DNA from: Ensifer sp. LC11
GTDB lineage: Bacteria > Pseudomonadota > Alphaproteobacteria > Rhizobiales > Rhizobiaceae
Assembly (NCBI RefSeq): GCF_001695835.1
Contig: NZ_MBSO01000023.1
Location: 1-64,000 of the forward strand
Direction of reading: 5' to 3'
Length of the DNA: 64,000 nt
The notes beneath the pieces are model-generated. The model was not told the DNA's origin. It saw only the letters and a program-made list of their open reading frames with translations, and made no database searches. A program made the position numbers and the translations under genes. Each line of letters begins with the position of its first letter. The first letter of the stretch is position 1. Below are positions 36,172-44,844 of this stretch, piece by piece.

Positions 36172-36961
36172 CAAAATGTCGATCGCACCGAACGATGCTG
36201 GCAGCGGCTACGCGGCCGGTTTCGTGCAACCGCTTCTCGATCCGGAGCGCCGGACGCCGATGCTCGTCTCCGGCCCGAACGGCAAGGCGGCGGTGAAGCG
36301 CTTCAACGTCTACCGCAACAACGTCACCGTCAGCCTGATCGAGGCGCTGGCGGCGACCTTTCCGGCGACAGAGCGCATCACCGGCGAGTCCTTCTTTCGC
36401 GCCATGGCGCGTTTTCATGTGCGCGAAACGCCCCCGACCTCGCCGCTGCTTTTCGAATACGGTCGGGACTTTCCCGATTTCATCGCTCGCTACGACTACG
36501 CGCAATCCATGCCCTGGCTTGCCGATGTGGCGCGGATCGAACGCGCCTGGCTCGACGCCTATCATGCAGCAGATGCGCCGGCTTTGACGCCCGATGCCCT
36601 CGCCGCCATTCCCGCCGACCGGCTTGGCGCGGCCGTATTCACGGGCCATCCGGCGACCCGGATTGTCCGCTCCGCCTATCCGGCCGTGACGATCTTTGCC
36701 GCCAATCGGACAAGTGCGCCCGTCGGCCGGATCGAGACGTCGGCACCGGAAAGCGCACTGATCACCCGCCCCGAATTGGAGGTGGCTGTCCGCCACCTCG
36801 CACCGGGCGCCGACATTCTGCTCGACCGGCTTTTGTCAGGTGTTCCGCTCGCGGCCGCGGCAACCGAAGCAACAAACCACTGCCCAACGCTCGACCTCGC
36901 CAGCGTCATCGCAACGGCGCTCAAGGCCGGCGCCTTCTCGGCCATTCATCACGGAGGATGA
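36158..36961 (+). CDS. bufC: MNIO partner protein (DUF2063), bufferin precursor recognition
   Basis: The 267-residue product has the N-terminal DUF2063 putative DNA-binding-type domain ([41 protein letters not shown]). A C-terminal domain of about 100 residues with weak conservation follows. In MbnBC and BufBC, the partner binds the precursor peptide and presents it to the MNIO enzyme. The GTG start at 36158 has GGGAGAAG just upstream inside bufB; an ATG at 36176 is the alternative. Confidence 0.85.
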   Translation: MQAPDKMSIAPNDAGSGYAAGFVQPLLDPERRTPMLVSGPNGKAAVKRFNVYRNNVTVSLIEALAATFPATERITGESFFRAMARFHVRETPPTSPLLFEYGRDFPDFIARYDYAQSMPWLADVARIERAWLDAYHAADAPALTPDALAAIPADRLGAAVFTGHPATRIVRSAYPAVTIFAANRTSAPVGRIETSAPESALITRPELEVAVRHLAPGADILLDRLLSGVPLAAAATEATNHCPTLDLASVIATALKAGAFSAIHHGG

Positions 36962-36965
36962 AATC

Positions 36966-37481
36966 ATGATGTCCGCATCCAGCTCCCCGCGCAGCGTCAA
37001 CGCCACTGAGTTGTCGCACTGGATCCGTCGCGCCAACCGGGCGGTGGCAGCACTCGCCCCTCTCTGGCTTGCTCAGCTCGTCCTCCGCTTCGGCCTTGCC
37101 GTGCCGTTCTTCCGGTCCGGCATGAGCAAGTGGGACGGGTTCTTGCAATTGAACGACGTCGCGGTGCTGCTTTTCAGCTCAGAGTTCCAGCTGCATCTTC
37201 CCGGCGGCCCCTACCCCTACCCTGCCCCGACCGTAATGGCCTTTGCTGCCGGCTCAGCCGAGATCCTTCTACCCATCTTGCTGGTGTTCGGTCTGGCAAC
37301 GCGTTTTGCCGCGTTCGGCCTTCTGGCGATGACAGCCGTCGTGCAGCTGACCGTGCCGGACGGCTGGCCCATCCACATCACCTGGGCGGCGATGGCACTC
37401 GGCCTCATGGCCTCCGGCCCCGGCAGGCTGTCGCTTGACCATGTGCTGTGCGCCTGGCGCGGCGGCCCGCACAAGGCCTGA
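36966..37481 (+). CDS. bufD: DoxX-family membrane protein of the bufferin operon
   Basis: The 171-residue protein has four membrane segments and the DoxX motif FFRSGMSKWDGF (about 48-60). DoxX proteins accompany many bufferin operons and are proposed to have redox roles; the exact role is unknown. GGAGG lies 8 bases upstream, and the start is 5 bases after bufC, so it is part of the operon. Confidence 0.85.
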   Translation: MMSASSSPRSVNATELSHWIRRANRAVAALAPLWLAQLVLRFGLAVPFFRSGMSKWDGFLQLNDVAVLLFSSEFQLHLPGGPYPYPAPTVMAFAAGSAEILLPILLVFGLATRFAAFGLLAMTAVVQLTVPDGWPIHITWAAMALGLMASGPGRLSLDHVLCAWRGGPHKA

Positions 37482-37547
37482 GGCCAGTGCCGTTGCCCAG
37501 TTCCGACGCCCAGTCCCGACCGTTGCAACCCTTGCCGGTACGGGCCA

Positions 37548-38651
37548 TCAATTCGGCCGCAACCGCACCGGCGTGTTGACGATCAGGTTCGTCCAATCGT
37601 CGATGAACCGGGAGCGCTGCAGCCGGTCCTGCGCAGCGAGCAGCGCCGGGCCGATGCGGATCGGCCGGCCGATGCCGGATTCGACCAGTTTCGCCGGTCC
37701 GTCGACCTCGGCGGGCACGGCGCCATCGCGCGAGAAGAAGAAGGCCTTCTGTCGCGCCACGCCCTGCCCCCTTTCAGACAGCAGGTAATCGAGGAAACGA
37801 CCGGCAAGATTCCCACGTTTTGCGCCAACTGGGATGAGCGCGCCGCGGCTGAGGATCAGCGTGTAGTCGCGCGGCAGCACGATCCGGAGCTTGTCGTTGC
37901 GGCGCGAGGCGGCATAGGCGTAGGAGCCGAGGATGTTGTAGCCGATATAGACATTGCCGCTATCAAGCTCCGACAGCACGGCATTGTTGCAGCAACGCAG
38001 CACGGCTTCCGCGCGACTGAGGCTTTCGAGCAGCCGGCCGTATGTGGTCGACGCCTGTTGCGCGTCGAGGAAGGCAAGCAGGTAGCCGATGCCGGACTGG
38101 CGCAGATCATAGGTGCCGATGCGGCCGCGGTAATAATCCGGCTTGAAACGCAGGAGGTCGGTCAGTTCGCCATGGGTGTGCGGCACGTCTTCCGGCGGGA
38201 CGAAATCCTTGTGGTAGACCATGACCGAGGGTTCGAAGGTGAAGCCGAAAACCTCGTCGCGCCAGTTCGCCCAGGCCGGGACGTCGCGGGTTTCCTCCGA
38301 GACATGCGCCTGGGCGCAGCCGTCGTTTGCGAGCTTCACGAGCTGGTCGACGGAAGACGAGAGCAGAATGTCGCCGAAGGGCTGCCGCAGGCGGCAGGCG
38401 ATATCGGCATCCCGATAGAGATCATTGGTCACATAGTCGGTGTAGTCGATGGCGACATCCCGGGCCGTCTCCTGGAAATCGCGGATCAGAGGCTCCATCG
38501 CCTCGATGTCCGTTGCCCCGTTGATGACGAGCCGGCCGCGCTCCGCATCGAGCGCGGGAAAGACGTTGCGCGTGCCCTCGACGGCACCAGCCGTCGGGGC
38601 AAGCACAAGAACCGCGGTGATTGCGAGCGGCACCGCCTTTAGCCAAGCCAT
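37548..38651 (-). CDS. Periplasmic binding protein linked to a TctED-type sensor
   Basis: The 367-residue protein has a signal peptide (MAWLKAVPLAITAVLVLAPTAGAV) and a ferric/AfuA-type binding fold. Visible landmarks are LVINGATDIEAMEPLIRDF, DILLSSSVDQLVKL, FEPSVMVYHKDFV and LDYLLSERGQGVARQKAFF. Its start overlaps the sensor kinase stop by 13 bases, so it is co-translated with the kinase and not with any permease. It probably senses the ligand for the kinase or delivers it to TctE. It is a different subfamily from the Pgt-like proteins at 18918 and 23673. Confidence 0.8.
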   Translation of the reverse strand: MAWLKAVPLAITAVLVLAPTAGAVEGTRNVFPALDAERGRLVINGATDIEAMEPLIRDFQETARDVAIDYTDYVTNDLYRDADIACRLRQPFGDILLSSSVDQLVKLANDGCAQAHVSEETRDVPAWANWRDEVFGFTFEPSVMVYHKDFVPPEDVPHTHGELTDLLRFKPDYYRGRIGTYDLRQSGIGYLLAFLDAQQASTTYGRLLESLSRAEAVLRCCNNAVLSELDSGNVYIGYNILGSYAYAASRRNDKLRIVLPRDYTLILSRGALIPVGAKRGNLAGRFLDYLLSERGQGVARQKAFFFSRDGAVPAEVDGPAKLVESGIGRPIRIGPALLAAQDRLQRSRFIDDWTNLIVNTPVRLRPN

Positions 38652-40036
38652 GACGCGCCCTCCTTGCCGAGGGGAAGATCGAGGATAACGGCAAAGTCAT
38701 GCTCGCCTTTTTCGCGAAACCGGATGGTGCCGCCATGCGCCACCGCCACCTCAGCCGCAATTGCAAAGCCGAGCCCCATGCTTCCCTCCCCCGTCTTCGA
38801 ACTGACGAACCGCGCCGTGACCCGTGACCATTCGCCGGCGGGAATGCCGGGGCCGTCGTCGGCAACCTCCACCAGCACTCGCCCATCTCCACGCCCGACG
38901 CGGACAGCCAGGCGTTGAACGGTTCCATGCTGCAGGGCATTGTCGATGATGTTGACGATCGCCTCGCGCAGGCTCAACGCATCGCCAAGCACGACCACCG
39001 GTTCCGTGCACCCTTCGAACGAAACGACGACGTCCGGATCAACGGTGACCGGGATCGCCGAGCGAAAGGCCTTGCGGGCAATGTCGCCGAGATCGACCGG
39101 CTTGAACCGCACGGAATCGGAGCGATGGATGACCATGGCGTGGCTCAGCAGCTGGTTGGTGAGCCGCGCCAACTGACCGACGCGGTCGCGCACCCGCTCG
39201 AGATGGCGCTTGCGATCGGCGTCGAGGTCTTCGTCGTCGAGCATGTCGACCTGTGCTGAAAGTGCTGTCAGCGGCGTGCGGATCTGGTGGGCGGCGTCGG
39301 CGATGAAGCGCTGCAGCAGGGTGACACGCTCATCGAGACGGCCCATGAAATGATTGATGGATCCGACGAAAGGCTTGAGTTCGCGCGGCATGTCGACGTC
39401 AACCGGTGTGAGGTCCTGCGGGTCCCTGGCGCGCAAGGTGGAGGCGAGCTTGCCGACGGGCAAGAGCGAATAGCGGATGGCAAGCACGGTGCCAGCGAGC
39501 GCCAAGAGGCTCATGATGCCGACAAGGATCATGGCGCGCGTCGTCAGTTCGCTCGCAAGCGCGCGCCGCGCCTCGGTGGTCTGCGCCATCACCACATAGG
39601 CCCAACCGGAAAAGGAGGGATCCGACAGCGCCCGCGACACGATCGCGATGCGAACCGGCGCATTGCGATACTCAGCCGACCGAAACACAGGCGCTGCCCG
39701 TGCGGACGTCAGGTCGATACCAGCGTCGAGATCGTCGTAGCCCGTCAGCGTTTTCCCGTCGGGCCCGACCACCCGGTAGAAGATGCGATCACGTTCGGCG
39801 AGCCCAAGCAGTTCGAAGGCCGAGGACGGTAGTGTCACCCCCAGGTTGCCTGCATCGACGGTCATGTTCGCCGTGATCTGGATCGCCGCTCCGAGCAGCA
39901 GCCGGTCATAGGCATCATCTGCTGCGGCGCGGGCATAGTACCAGGCGGCAGTGGCCAGAAGTGCTGCGCCGCCGCAAAGCACCAGCGCCACGCGCAGCAC
40001 GAGGCGCGAGAAGAGTGACGTTTCACGCCGCATCAT
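38639..40036 (-). CDS. tctE: Sensor histidine kinase (TctE-like)
   Basis: The 465-residue kinase has two membrane segments (about 10-33 and 165-190) around a TctE_N-type sensor domain. A HAMP region and the dimerisation helix with DAAHQIRTPLTALSAQVDML (histidine near 250) follow, then an ATPase domain with NIIDNALQHG, DDGPGI and GSMGLGFAIA. It overlaps the regulator gene by 14 bases and the binding protein gene by 13. TctE kinases respond to tricarboxylates and control tctCBA, which is divergent here. Confidence 0.87.
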   Translation of the reverse strand: MMRRETSLFSRLVLRVALVLCGGAALLATAAWYYARAAADDAYDRLLLGAAIQITANMTVDAGNLGVTLPSSAFELLGLAERDRIFYRVVGPDGKTLTGYDDLDAGIDLTSARAAPVFRSAEYRNAPVRIAIVSRALSDPSFSGWAYVVMAQTTEARRALASELTTRAMILVGIMSLLALAGTVLAIRYSLLPVGKLASTLRARDPQDLTPVDVDMPRELKPFVGSINHFMGRLDERVTLLQRFIADAAHQIRTPLTALSAQVDMLDDEDLDADRKRHLERVRDRVGQLARLTNQLLSHAMVIHRSDSVRFKPVDLGDIARKAFRSAIPVTVDPDVVVSFEGCTEPVVVLGDALSLREAIVNIIDNALQHGTVQRLAVRVGRGDGRVLVEVADDGPGIPAGEWSRVTARFVSSKTGEGSMGLGFAIAAEVAVAHGGTIRFREKGEHDFAVILDLPLGKEGASWLG

Positions 40037-40697
40037 CAGTCACCAGCTGATAGCCGAGGCCACGGATCGTGACGATGCGCACCGTTGAGCCCTCGATCTT
40101 CTTGCGCAGCCGGCCAACATAGAGCTCGACCGCGTTCTGGTTGGCGCCTTCGTCGAAGCCGAAGAGGCGGTCGAGCAGTTCGTCCTTGCTGAAGACCCGC
40201 CCCGGCCGCGCGGCCAGCACTTCGAGAAGCGTGATCTCGCGCCGCTTCAGCTGCACCTCGCGGCTGCCGATCCGCACGGAGCGGCTGTTGCGGTCGAGAA
40301 CCAGATCGCCGCATTGAATGAGATTGGTCGGATCGCCTTGCCGGCGGCGCAAAAGCACGCGCGTGCGGGCCTCCAGTTCACGGAAATCGAACGGCTTGAC
40401 CAGATAGTCGTCGGCGCCGAGGTCGAGCGCGCCGACGCGGTCCTCGATCTCCGAACGCGCCGTCAGCACCAGGACCGGCGTCGTCTTCCGCCGGGCGCGC
40501 AGATGCCGCAGGATCTCGAACCCGTCGAGCCCCGGCAACATCACGTCGAGGATCACGAGATCATAGTCGGTAAATTCGAGTATGTCGGCGGCGGCTTGCC
40601 CGTCCGTTTGCCAATCGACGGTGTGCCCGACCTTTTCCAGTCGCCGGCTGATTGCCTCCCCGACATCCCTCGTGTCCTCCACCAGAAAGATGCGCAT
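40023..40697 (-). CDS. tctD: OmpR-family response regulator (TctD-like)
   Basis: The 224-residue regulator has a receiver domain (acid pocket ED at 7-8, phospho-acceptor D51 in ILDVMLPG, K near 100 in LVKPFDF). The winged-helix domain is C-terminal (LKRREITLLEVL to VRIVTIRGLGYQL). ATG 40697 begins MRIFLVEDT; the longer frame to 40871 is a non-conserved extension. It is divergent from tctC and likely binds the direct repeats between them. Confidence 0.9.
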   Translation of the reverse strand: MRIFLVEDTRDVGEAISRRLEKVGHTVDWQTDGQAAADILEFTDYDLVILDVMLPGLDGFEILRHLRARRKTTPVLVLTARSEIEDRVGALDLGADDYLVKPFDFRELEARTRVLLRRRQGDPTNLIQCGDLVLDRNSRSVRIGSREVQLKRREITLLEVLAARPGRVFSKDELLDRLFGFDEGANQNAVELYVGRLRKKIEGSTVRIVTIRGLGYQLVTDDAA

Positions 40698-40706
40698 GGG
40701 GAAGCA

Positions 40707-40772
40707 GTGACACGGAAGATTTGGGCGATCAACCCGGTGGATCTGACTGCGACCGTGACAGCATGGTGACAG
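40707..40772. promoter_or_regulatory. Direct repeats, candidate TctD operator
   Basis: GTGACAG occurs at 40755-40761 and 40766-40772, an 11-base spacing typical of OmpR-family sites. A third GTGACA lies at 40707-40712. They sit between the divergent tctD and tctC genes. Confidence 0.55.
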
Positions 40773-40979
40773 GTTCGCAGAGGAAAGAGGGCAGCCTGAC
40801 CGCGACAACGGGAGATGCGGCCAGGATCTGGAGGACAACCATCGTTGAGGCATTGTCGGGTGGTCGCGCATGCGGTCCAGCGATGTTCTTCGGCGTGCTC
40901 CTGATCCTGGATGTTCGGTCGGCTCAAGGCGGCGTCAACAGCGTCGCAACACGAAATCATGGACGATGGGAGAGAGACC

Positions 40980-41951
40980 ATGACCCGAAGCTTTCTGAAG
41001 ACCCTTCTTGCGGCTGGCTGCCTGGCCGCTGTCGCATCGCCCGCCGGGGCGGAACCGTCGAAGCCCGAGTGCTTGGCCGGCGCCAAACCCGGTGGCGGCT
41101 TCGACCTCACCTGCCGGCTCGCCGCCAATGCGCTGCTCGAAGCCAAGCTGATCGGCAAGCCGATGGCCGTCACCTATATGGAGGGCGGCGTCGGTGCCGT
41201 TGCCTACAACCACGTCGTGGGTAAGCGCGGCGGCGACGGCAACCTGATCACCGCGGCATCATCGGGCTCGGCGCTTCTGATCGCCCAGGGCAAGTTCGGG
41301 CAATATGACGAAACCGCGGTGCGCTGGCTCGGCGCGCTCGGCGCCGATTACGGCGTGCTCGTCGTTGCCGCGGACTCGCCCTACAAGAGCCTCGGCGAAC
41401 TGATCGCGGCCTATAAGGCGAGCCCGACCGAGTTCTCGGTCGCCGGCGGCGGCGCCGTTGGCTCGCAGGACTGGATGAAGGGCTCACTCTTGGCGAAAGC
41501 CGCGGGTCAGGAGCCGAAGCAGATGCGCTATGTCGCGCTCGAGGGCGGCGGCGCGGTACTGACGGCACTCGAAGGCGGGCACGTCAAGGTGGGCGCCGGC
41601 GATGCCGCCGAAATGTCCAAGCACCATGCGGCCGGCAAGGTCCGCGTGCTTGCGGTCATGGCGCCGGCGCGCCTGCCGGGCGAACTCGCCGAAGTCCCGA
41701 CCGCCAAGGAACAGGGCGTCGACATCGAGTGGCCGGTCTGGCGCGGCTATTATGTCGGCAAGGATGTCTCCGATGCCGACTACAAATGGTGGGCCGACGC
41801 CTTCACCAAACTCGTCGCGACACCGGAGTTCGTGAAGGAGCGCGAAGCGCGCGGCCTCTACGAATACACCCAGGTCGGCGAGGCCTTCGACCAGCAGGTC
41901 AAGTCAGACGTGGCACGCTTCAAGATCATCGCCAAGGAAGCCGGCATGTAG
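40980..41951 (+). CDS. tctC: Tripartite tricarboxylate transporter binding protein TctC
   Basis: The 323-residue Bug-family protein has a signal peptide (MTRSFLKTLLAAGCLAAVASPAGA) and the family GGGFDLTCRLAANAL segment where carboxylates bind, followed by LDG-like and hinge motifs. It delivers a carboxylate to the TctAB membrane unit. GGGAGAG precedes the ATG at 40980. The substrate is not determined by sequence; citrate-like acids are usual for the family. Confidence 0.88.
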   Translation: MTRSFLKTLLAAGCLAAVASPAGAEPSKPECLAGAKPGGGFDLTCRLAANALLEAKLIGKPMAVTYMEGGVGAVAYNHVVGKRGGDGNLITAASSGSALLIAQGKFGQYDETAVRWLGALGADYGVLVVAADSPYKSLGELIAAYKASPTEFSVAGGGAVGSQDWMKGSLLAKAAGQEPKQMRYVALEGGGAVLTALEGGHVKVGAGDAAEMSKHHAAGKVRVLAVMAPARLPGELAEVPTAKEQGVDIEWPVWRGYYVGKDVSDADYKWWADAFTKLVATPEFVKEREARGLYEYTQVGEAFDQQVKSDVARFKIIAKEAGM

Positions 41952-41961
41952 GACCGGAGCG

Positions 41962-41987
41962 CGGAGCGGGGCGCTCGTCCCGCTCCG
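41962..41987 (+). terminator. Hairpin between tctC and tctB
   Basis: A perfect 9-base stem (CGGAGCGGG with CCCGCTCCG) and an 8-base loop lie 10 bases after the tctC stop, without a T tract. It probably lowers tctBA expression relative to the binding protein. Confidence 0.5.
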
Positions 41988-42087
41988 ACAGGCTCGCCAC
42001 CATCTTGCGGGCTCGCCACGCCTTTCGCTTGATCGGCCGGGTCGAAAGCCCGTTCCCTCCGACGACGAGATCATCGGGAACAGAACC

Positions 42088-42549
42088 ATGTCAGACACCA
42101 CATCCTCCTCCTCCACCCTCATCGGCAGGATCGGCGGGCTCTCCATGCTCGCGCTCGCGATTGCCTACGGCATCGGCGGCAGCCGGATCGAATACGCCTT
42201 TGCCTCGGACCCGCTCGGACCGCGCGTCGTGCCGGTGCTTTTGGCAATCATCCTCACGGTGCTCTGCCTCTTCTATCTGAAAAGCCCCGGAACGGCCGAA
42301 GCCTTCCCGAGGGGACAGCTTCTTGTGCGGATCGTGGCAGTTCCGCTCCTGCTCCTCGCATCGGCATTGCTTTTGGAGCCGGCCGGCTTCGCGGCCTCGA
42401 TCTTCCTTTTGACCGCAGGCGTCGGCTGGATCTTCGGCGCACCGCTGCGTCTTGCGCTGATCGGCGCGGCCGGACAGGCGCTCCTCTGGTGGTCCGTCTT
42501 TTCCTACCTGCTCGACGTCTATCTGCCCGCCGGCCGTCTATTCGGCTGA
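42088..42549 (+). CDS. tctB: Tripartite tricarboxylate transporter small membrane subunit TctB
   Basis: The 153-residue protein has four membrane segments and the TctB-type DPLGPRVVPVLLAI motif near 48-61. It is the small subunit of the TctAB permease. GGGAACAG lies before the ATG, and tctA follows 24 bases later. Confidence 0.88.
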   Translation: MSDTTSSSSTLIGRIGGLSMLALAIAYGIGGSRIEYAFASDPLGPRVVPVLLAIILTVLCLFYLKSPGTAEAFPRGQLLVRIVAVPLLLLASALLLEPAGFAASIFLLTAGVGWIFGAPLRLALIGAAGQALLWWSVFSYLLDVYLPAGRLFG

Positions 42550-42573
42550 TCCGCCGGTTATGGAGTGATATCA

Positions 42574-44082
42574 ATGAATCTCGATTATCTCTGGAACGGT
42601 TTTACCGTCGCCCTCACCATGCAGAACCTGCTGATCGGTCTCGCCGGCTGCTTCATCGGCACCCTGGTCGGCGCTCTGCCGGCGATCGGGCCGATCAACG
42701 GCATCGCACTTCTCATCCCGATCGCCTATACGATGGGACTGCCGGCCGAAAGCACGATGATCCTGCTCGCCGCCGTCTATTGCGGCGCCGAGTATGGCGG
42801 CCGCATTTCCTCGATCCTCTTGAACGTTCCCGGTGACGCCGGCGCGGTCATGACCGCCCTCGACGGCAACCCGATGGCCCGCCAGGGTCGCGCCGGCGAG
42901 GCGCTGATGCTCTCCGGGCTCTCCTCCTTTGTCGGCGGCGTCTTCGGCGCGGTCGGGCTGGCGCTGTTTGCGCCGCTGCTTGCGGGCCTTGCGATCGGCT
43001 TCGGGCCAGCGGAATACTTCGTGCTGATGGTCTTTGCCTTCGCCACGCTCGGCTCGATGGTCGGCAGCCAGCCGGTGAAGACGCTGATCGGCTGCACCCT
43101 CGGGCTGATGCTCGCAACAGTCGGTCTCGACGCGACATCGGGCGCCTATCGCTTCACCTTCAACGAGCCGGAACTCGGCGACGGCATCGAATTCGTCGTG
43201 CTGGTCATCGGCCTGTTCTCGGTCTCCGAGGCGCTGCTGATCCTTGAACACCAGGCAAGCGGCGTCAGTGTCATTCGCGAACTCGGCCGCATGACCGCCC
43301 GCCTCGACGACATCCGCAAATCGGTGGGCGCGACGCTGCGCGGTTCGGTCATCGGCTTCATCGTCGGCGTGCTGCCGGGCACCGGTGCTTCCGTTTCGAG
43401 TGCGGTTTCCTACACCACGGAAAAGCGCATCTCCGACACCGAAGGCACCTTCGGCAAGGGCGACGTGCGCGGTCTTGCAGCACCGGAAGCGGCCAACAAC
43501 GCGACGGCCTGCGGCGCCTTCGTCCCGATGCTGACGCTCGGCGTGCCCGGTTCCGGCACGACCGCCGTCATGCTCGGCGCGCTGATGCTCTACAACATTC
43601 AGCCGGGTCCGATGCTGATCACCGAACGTCCGGAAGTGGTCGGCGGCCTCGTCGCCTCGCTGTTTGTCGGCAATATCCTGCTGCTTCTGCTCAACCTGCC
43701 GCTGGTCAACATCTTCGCCCGGGTGTTGACGGTACCGAACTGGCTGCTGGTTCCGGGCATCCTCGTGCTCTCGATCGTCGGCGTCTACTCGACCCACGCC
43801 TCGGTGTTCTCGATCCTGTTGATGCTCGGCATCGGCATGATCGGCTGGCTGCTGCGAAAGGCCGGCTTCGACATGGCGCCGATCATCCTTGGCTTCGTGC
43901 TCGGCCATGTCATGGAGGTCAACCTGCGCAATGCGCTGGCGATCAGCGGCGGCGACATCTCGATCCTGTTCCAGAGCAAGATCTCGATCATCCTGTGGAT
44001 CCTCGCCGGCGCCATGGCGTTCATGCCGCTGATCCTCGGGTGGAGACGGACAAGAGCAGCGAAAGCCGTCCAAGCAAGCTGA
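42574..44082 (+). CDS. tctA: Tripartite tricarboxylate transporter large membrane subunit TctA
   Basis: The 502-residue protein has about 12 membrane segments and the TctA hallmarks GALPAIGPINGIALLIP and EYGGRISSILLNVPGDAGAVMTALDGNPMARQGRAGEAL. A second internal repeat has GVLPGTGASVSSAVSYTTEKR and LGVPGSGTTAVMLGAL. TGGAG is 8 bases before the ATG at 42574; a GTG three codons earlier is inside that site. It is the translocating subunit with TctB. Confidence 0.92.
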   Translation: MNLDYLWNGFTVALTMQNLLIGLAGCFIGTLVGALPAIGPINGIALLIPIAYTMGLPAESTMILLAAVYCGAEYGGRISSILLNVPGDAGAVMTALDGNPMARQGRAGEALMLSGLSSFVGGVFGAVGLALFAPLLAGLAIGFGPAEYFVLMVFAFATLGSMVGSQPVKTLIGCTLGLMLATVGLDATSGAYRFTFNEPELGDGIEFVVLVIGLFSVSEALLILEHQASGVSVIRELGRMTARLDDIRKSVGATLRGSVIGFIVGVLPGTGASVSSAVSYTTEKRISDTEGTFGKGDVRGLAAPEAANNATACGAFVPMLTLGVPGSGTTAVMLGALMLYNIQPGPMLITERPEVVGGLVASLFVGNILLLLLNLPLVNIFARVLTVPNWLLVPGILVLSIVGVYSTHASVFSILLMLGIGMIGWLLRKAGFDMAPIILGFVLGHVMEVNLRNALAISGGDISILFQSKISIILWILAGAMAFMPLILGWRRTRAAKAVQAS

Positions 44083-44111
44083 TCCCACTCCTCCCTGACG
44101 GCAGCTTCAGC

Positions 44112-44140
44112 AGCGGCGTGCGGCATCATCGCACGCCGCT
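44112..44140 (+). terminator. Intrinsic terminator of tctCBA
   Basis: A perfect 11-base stem (AGCGGCGTGCG with CGCACGCCGCT), a 7-base loop, then GTTGCTTTTA begin 29 bases after the tctA stop. Confidence 0.8.
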
Positions 44141-44235
44141 GTTGCTTTTACTTGGCGAATGTAGACAATAAATCCAACGTGGACATTTGCGTCTACGCAT
44201 GCTTTAAAGCTTGCCAACCAAACAAAGGGAAGGCC

Positions 44236-44844
44236 GTGAAACCCGAACTCCGCCCGCACGTGCTTGTCTGCGACGCGATCGCCTTGCTGTTCCAGCCCTA
44301 TGCCGAGGTCGTGCTGCATGACCTCGCGACCGAAACCGTCGTCCACATCGCCGGCAATTTCTCCAAGCGCGAGATCGGCGAGCCTTCGCTGCTCAGCGAA
44401 ATCGGTTTCAGGGAAGCGGACGGGGTCATCGGTCCCTATGAGAAGGTCAACTGGGACGGGCGCTCGATCAAGTCGATCAGCGCGGTGCTGCGCGAAACGA
44501 CCGGCAAGGCGATCGGTGTGCTCTGCATCAACGCCGATGTCTCGGACTTTCACGCGGCGCTGCGCACGCTCAATGCGCTTGTCCGCGTGTCGGTCAGCGA
44601 CAAGCCCGAGAGCCTGTTCAAGGAGGACTGGCACGAGCGCGTCAACGAATATGTGCAGCAATGGACGGCGGCGCGCGGGCTGACAATCTCGACGATGAGC
44701 CGGAGCGACAAGCAGGCGCTGGTGATCGCGCTCTCCTCAAATGGCGCCTTCGGCGGCAAGAACGCCGCCTCCTACATCTCCCGCATCCTCGGCATGGGCC
44801 GGGCGACCGTCTACAAATATCTGAGCGAAGGCAGCGCGCCATGA
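44236..44844 (+). CDS. YheO/DauR-type transcriptional regulator (PAS-like + HTH)
   Basis: The 202-residue regulator has the N-terminal YheO domain (PYAEVVLHDLATETVVHIAGNFSKREIGEPS) and a C-terminal HTH (MGRATVYKYL). DauR, a family member in Pseudomonas, controls D-arginine catabolism next to an ornithine-cyclodeaminase homologue, as seen here. The GTG at 44236 is preceded by GGGAAGG; a TTG at 44152 would add 28 residues. An inverted repeat GTAGAC (44161-44166) and GTCTAC (44191-44196) upstream may be an operator. It overlaps the next gene by four bases. Confidence 0.8.
   Translation: MKPELRPHVLVCDAIALLFQPYAEVVLHDLATETVVHIAGNFSKREIGEPSLLSEIGFREADGVIGPYEKVNWDGRSIKSISAVLRETTGKAIGVLCINADVSDFHAALRTLNALVRVSVSDKPESLFKEDWHERVNEYVQQWTAARGLTISTMSRSDKQALVIALSSNGAFGGKNAASYISRILGMGRATVYKYLSEGSAP

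Noticed and set aside
40698-40871. N-terminal extension of the TctD-like regulator
   Set aside because: It is Pro/Ser/Arg-rich and precedes the invariant receiver start MRIFLVEDT; the region is the tct divergent promoter.
42571-44088. Minus-strand open frame of 505 codons over tctA
   Set aside because: It mirrors tctA almost exactly and is composed of His/Asp/Arg-rich sequence without domains. TctA motifs on the plus strand are unambiguous.
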